Assembly: GCA_964291305.2 (NCBI GenBank)
Contig: OZ219783.1
Coordinates: 186,001 to 250,000, forward strand
Origin: VXNF01 sp964291305
Lineage (GTDB): Bacteria; Actinomycetota; Acidimicrobiia; Acidimicrobiales; CATQHL01
Reading direction: 5' to 3'
Length of the DNA stretch: 64,000 nucleotides
A program made the translations under genes and the position numbers. The notes beneath the pieces were generated by a model. That model did not search any database. It was not told where the DNA came from and was given only the letters and a program-made list of their open reading frames with translations. Below are positions 61,226 through 64,000 of the stretch, one piece after another. Each line of letters begins with the position of its first letter. The first letter of the stretch is position 1.

Positions 61226-62366
61226 GAACTCGGTTCGGGCTGGTGGCCTCCTGGAAATACCTAACAGCATCGAGACGCCTTCACTGGTGGTGGATCGCGC
61301 CCGGATGGAGCAGAACATTGCCGAGATGGCCGCTTACGCGGCCGACCGGGGTATCGGCCTGGCACCTCATGCCAAGACACACCGCACACCGGAGATTGCT
61401 CAGCTGCAGATGGCCGCGGGGGCCGAAGCGCTCTGCGTCGCCAAGCTGGGTGAGGCAGAAGTGCTGGCCGATGCCGGACTCGGCCACTTCGTCATGGCCT
61501 ACCCCATTGTGGGCGCCGACAAGATCGCCCGCGCCCGCCGGCTGATGCGGCATGCCCAGATCCTGCTGTCAGTTGATTCCTTAGTTGCGGCACAAGCCCT
61601 GGGAGCTGCTATGGCGGCCTCGGAGATGGTCGCAGATCTGCTAGTGATTGTCGACACTGGCTACCACCGCTGTGGCGTGGCCGCTAGTGAGGCCGCCGAC
61701 TTCGCCGCCGCCATCGCGACCTTGGAGGGGATTCGTCTCCGAGGGTTGATTACCCATGAGGGCCACGCCTACGCCGAGCCGGGCGACAAGGGGTTACACA
61801 ACGCCTCAGTCCACGCCGGAGAGCTAATGGTTGCCGCTGCTGCTGAGATTCGTGCGCGGGGACTTGACATAGATGTGGTGTCTGTGGGGTCCAGTGCCAC
61901 AGCCCGCCACACCACCGAGGTTGATGGTATAACCCAGGTCCGCCCCGGCATATACGCCTTCAACGACTACGGCCAAGTGCTGCGCGGCGTAGTGGGACTC
62001 AGCCGTTGTGCTGCCAGGGTAGTTTCCACGGTGGTAAGTCATGCGGCGCCAGGCCGGGCAATCCTGGACGCAGGTTCTAAGTCGCTCAGTCAGGACCGCC
62101 TAGCTATCCACGTGCCGGGCGCGCCCGGCGGGCACGGGCTGGTGGTGGATCTACCGGGCTGGGAGCTGTACCAACTTTCTGAGGAGCACGGCTGGCTGCG
62201 CTGGGCCGGCGATGGACCGCCTGCCGAGGTGCACATTGGTCAGCGGGTGCAGATCCTGCCTAACCACATTTGCTCGGTGTTCCACATGCTCGGTCAGTCC
62301 GAAATTATCGCCGACGGCGAGCACGTCGCTACTTGGGTCGCAACCGGTCGCGGCGAGAGCCGCTGA
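61218..62366 (+). CDS. D-threonine aldolase / D-serine dehydratase-like PLP enzyme
   Basis: 382 residues from ATG61218, overlapping the RidA-like gene by 8 bases. It has a fold-type III (alanine racemase-like) barrel with IETPSLVVDRARMEQNI, the PLP lysine Lys53 in PHAKTHRTPEI, VDTGYHRCGVA, and a C-terminal beta domain with PNHICSVFHM, whose His-x-Cys pair matches the zinc ligands of eukaryotic D-serine dehydratase. Members cleave D-threonine or D-3-hydroxyaspartate to glycine plus an aldehyde or dehydrate D-serine. It would act on the D-amino acid freed by the upstream amidohydrolase. A glycine product could feed the gcv system of the same organism. Confidence 0.88.
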   Translation: MAENSVRAGGLLEIPNSIETPSLVVDRARMEQNIAEMAAYAADRGIGLAPHAKTHRTPEIAQLQMAAGAEALCVAKLGEAEVLADAGLGHFVMAYPIVGADKIARARRLMRHAQILLSVDSLVAAQALGAAMAASEMVADLLVIVDTGYHRCGVAASEAADFAAAIATLEGIRLRGLITHEGHAYAEPGDKGLHNASVHAGELMVAAAAEIRARGLDIDVVSVGSSATARHTTEVDGITQVRPGIYAFNDYGQVLRGVVGLSRCAARVVSTVVSHAAPGRAILDAGSKSLSQDRLAIHVPGAPGGHGLVVDLPGWELYQLSEEHGWLRWAGDGPPAEVHIGQRVQILPNHICSVFHMLGQSEIIADGEHVATWVATGRGESR

Positions 62367-62370
62367 CCCT

Positions 62371-63138
62371 ATGAGGCTCGCCGGCAAGGTCTCTGTCATC
62401 ACCGGAGCAGGCTCGGGGCAGGGCCGCGCTGCGGCGCTGCGGTTTGCTGCCGAGGGTGCCCGAGTGGTGATCGCGGAAACCGATGCTGCCACCGGAGCCT
62501 CCGCGGCTGCTGAGATAACCGCCGCGGGCGGCGAGGCGCTATTCGTTGAAACCGACGTAAGCAGCGAAGATCATTGGCGACGAGTGATACTCGAGACCGT
62601 TGAGACCTTCGGCGGGATCGATGTGCTCTACAACAACGCAGCAACCGTTAGCGTCGACGACACCTCGTTGGTGGACATGGGCCTGGACACCTGGAACCGA
62701 GTTCTAGCCGTGAACCTCACAGGTCCGATGCTGGGGTGTCGACACGCCATCCCGCAGATGCTGCGCCGCGGCGCTGGGTCGATCATCAACACCTCCTCGA
62801 TCAGAGCATTCGTGGGCGGCAGCATGCCCATGGATGCCTACAGCGCCGCCAAAGGTGGGTTGATCTCGCTCACCCGCTCGCTAGCGGTGGTGTACGGACC
62901 ACAGGGGATCCGGGCCAACGTCATTGCTCCGGGCACTATCCGCACGACCATGGCCCAGGTGCATGACGTTCACGGTGACGCCGGTAGCCAGATGCGCTTG
63001 GCCCGTTACCCGGTCGGACGCTTCGGCGAACCCAGCGAGATCGCCCACGCAGCGCTCTACCTGGCTTCAGACGAGTCGCGCTGGACTAACGGGACGGTGC
63101 TGGTGATAGATGGTGGCGCATTGGCTAACTACGTGTGA
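62371..63138 (+). CDS. SDR family oxidoreductase
   Basis: 255 residues of the classical SDR type. Cofactor loop TGAGSGQG at 11-18, NNA at 88-90, catalytic Ser142/143, Tyr157 and Lys161 (YSAAK), and a C-terminal FGEPSEIAHAALYLASDESRWTNGTVLVIDGG. NAD(H) is slightly favoured by the acidic Glu36 after strand 2. It starts 4 bases after the PLP enzyme gene, so it probably oxidises or reduces the aldehyde/alcohol made in this pathway. Confidence 0.92.
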   Translation: MRLAGKVSVITGAGSGQGRAAALRFAAEGARVVIAETDAATGASAAAEITAAGGEALFVETDVSSEDHWRRVILETVETFGGIDVLYNNAATVSVDDTSLVDMGLDTWNRVLAVNLTGPMLGCRHAIPQMLRRGAGSIINTSSIRAFVGGSMPMDAYSAAKGGLISLTRSLAVVYGPQGIRANVIAPGTIRTTMAQVHDVHGDAGSQMRLARYPVGRFGEPSEIAHAALYLASDESRWTNGTVLVIDGGALANYV

Positions 63139-63173
63139 GTTCGAAGGGCCAGCGGGAGAGATCGGGAGGGCTT

Positions 63174-64000
63174 ATGTGCGCAGAAGACTTAGAGACACAA
63201 TCCGAGTCGCCCACTTACAAATCGGATCGCACCCGTAGGGAGCTGTTGGGTTATGCCGACCCGATGGTGGTTCATCCGGGTGACGAAGTTCGGGTCATGG
63301 TGAGCAGCGAGTTCGAGTCCTACGACTCGCAGCTGGTGCGGCTTATCCACGGCGATACCTCCCCCCAGGGCCCTGGCTATAGGGCCGAGCCGGTCGCCAC
63401 CCCCGCAGACGGGCCGCATCCCGGAAGGCGCCAGCAGACTCACATCGGGTCGTACGTCGAGGTGCCCAACCCACCTCAGATATCCGGAAGCTTCACGCTT
63501 GCCGCGTGGGTTTGGCCGACCGTTCCCACCACGGGACTACAGACCATCGTGTCGCGCTGCAGCGGTTTAGGCGGCTACAGCCTCGGCCTCGGAACCCAGC
63601 GAGGGTATTCGGGCCAACCGGAGGCAGCCAGCGACAAAGACGCAGACGCCAACAAGAAAACAGACACTGGACTTGGGCTAACGCTGTGTGTCGGTCGGGC
63701 AGAACTCTCTTTGGGCGTCTGGCCTAGCGAGAAGCGCTGGCACTTTGTAGCAGGTTCCTGGGACGCGGCCACGGGCGAGGCGCGCCTGCTTCAGCGGATC
63801 TGCGAGCGAGGTTCCGCGCCCTCTGTCGTGGCAGAGACGAACCTTGGGCCGCTGACTTCTGGGTGGGCTGACCCCATACCAACCGACCCCGACACGCCGC
63901 TGCTCATAGCGGCCCGAAGCCGAATCCGCGACACCGATGTGGGTGTCTTGAACTGCTTCAACGGCAAGATCGAACGGCCCTGTTTGTTCAGCCGGGCCCT
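63174..64000 (+). CDS. N,N-dimethylformamidase large-subunit-like protein, N-terminal part
   Basis: The frame opens at ATG63174 after GGGAGGG and runs off the right edge after 275 codons. It reads ELLGYADPMVVHPGDEVRVM and YDSQLVRLIHGDTSPQGPGY, which matches the start of N,N-dimethylformamidase beta subunits (typically '..GYADRLSVAPGETI.F.VS..Y.A.LVRLIHGD..P.GPG'). Next is a ConA/LamG-like part: GSYVEVPNPPQISGSFTLAAWVWPT, IVSRCSGLGGYSLGLG, and KRWHFVAGSWDAATGEARLLQ. The enzyme hydrolyses formamides to amine and formate in Paracoccus and Alcaligenes; relatives may use other amides. It is 35 bases after the SDR, same strand. A small dmfA1-type subunit is not visible here. Confidence 0.8.
   Translation, partial: MCAEDLETQSESPTYKSDRTRRELLGYADPMVVHPGDEVRVMVSSEFESYDSQLVRLIHGDTSPQGPGYRAEPVATPADGPHPGRRQQTHIGSYVEVPNPPQISGSFTLAAWVWPTVPTTGLQTIVSRCSGLGGYSLGLGTQRGYSGQPEAASDKDADANKKTDTGLGLTLCVGRAELSLGVWPSEKRWHFVAGSWDAATGEARLLQRICERGSAPSVVAETNLGPLTSGWADPIPTDPDTPLLIAARSRIRDTDVGVLNCFNGKIERPCLFSRA

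Noticed and set aside
1..64000. CRISPR arrays, rRNA genes, prophage or insertion sequences
   Set aside because: No regularly spaced repeats, no rRNA sequence, and no transposase, integrase or terminal inverted repeats were recognised.

Overview
The window is GC-rich chromosomal DNA from an actinobacterium, most likely an uncultured member of the Acidimicrobiia. The reasons are the tRNA-Thr/Met/Trp-secE-nusG order, a DUF3516-type Ski2-like helicase, an acyl-CoA carboxylase beta subunit followed by a tiny epsilon-like subunit, a membrane-anchored cyclophilin, abundant GTG/TTG starts, leaderless-type promoters (TANNNT 6-8 bases before ATG/GTG), and a split two-gene glycine decarboxylase. The class is an inference from gene content only.

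Layout. 1-1176 (minus): lipid genes, a PlsC-like acyltransferase cut by the left edge and an SDR. 1343-4469: cell-surface genes, a sortase-type MPVTG protein with acidic repeats, then a cupredoxin-like lipoprotein coupled to a multispan membrane protein. 4490-14635: a helicase, a KamA-family radical SAM enzyme, a MidA-like methyltransferase, acetyl-CoA synthetase, a DUF1295 protein, a HAD phosphatase, HtpX and one unknown gene. 14655-19013: gcvT-gcvH-gcvPA-gcvPB, the complete T, H and P part of the glycine cleavage system. 19029-21512: tRNA-Tyr, adenine deaminase and a GNAT enzyme.

21557-38335 is the central information-processing block: tRNA-Thr, tRNA-Met, tRNA-Trp, secE, nusG, rplK, rplA, an L10 leader, rplJ, rplL, rpoB, rpoC, rpsL, rpsG, fusA, tuf, rpsJ. 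Two departures from the usual order stand out: there is no rpmG before tRNA-Trp, and the S10 operon stops after rpsJ, where a convergent lutABC-type lactate-oxidation operon begins (38342-41076, minus).

41157-45803 holds an acyl-CoA carboxylase pair, a degenerate methyltransferase-like gene, a cyclophilin and aspartokinase with a clear internal start for its regulatory subunit. 45817-64000 is a catabolic accessory region. Its first part joins a deoxyribosyltransferase-like protein, a DapA-superfamily aldolase/dehydratase, an SMP-30 lactonase, and a HyuA-HyuB-zinc protein-AMP ligase set that resembles the logic of ketone carboxylation followed by CoA activation. Its second part is a CUT1-type ABC importer whose lipoprotein receptor carries a roughly 130-residue Ala/Glu stalk, followed by a D-aminoacylase-family amidohydrolase, a RidA-like protein, a D-threonine-aldolase/D-serine-dehydratase-like PLP enzyme, an SDR and the start of an N,N-dimethylformamidase-like large subunit. 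Together these suggest uptake and breakdown of an amide-bearing, D-configured or beta-hydroxy amino compound. The substrate is unknown and this cluster is the best candidate here for an undescribed pathway.
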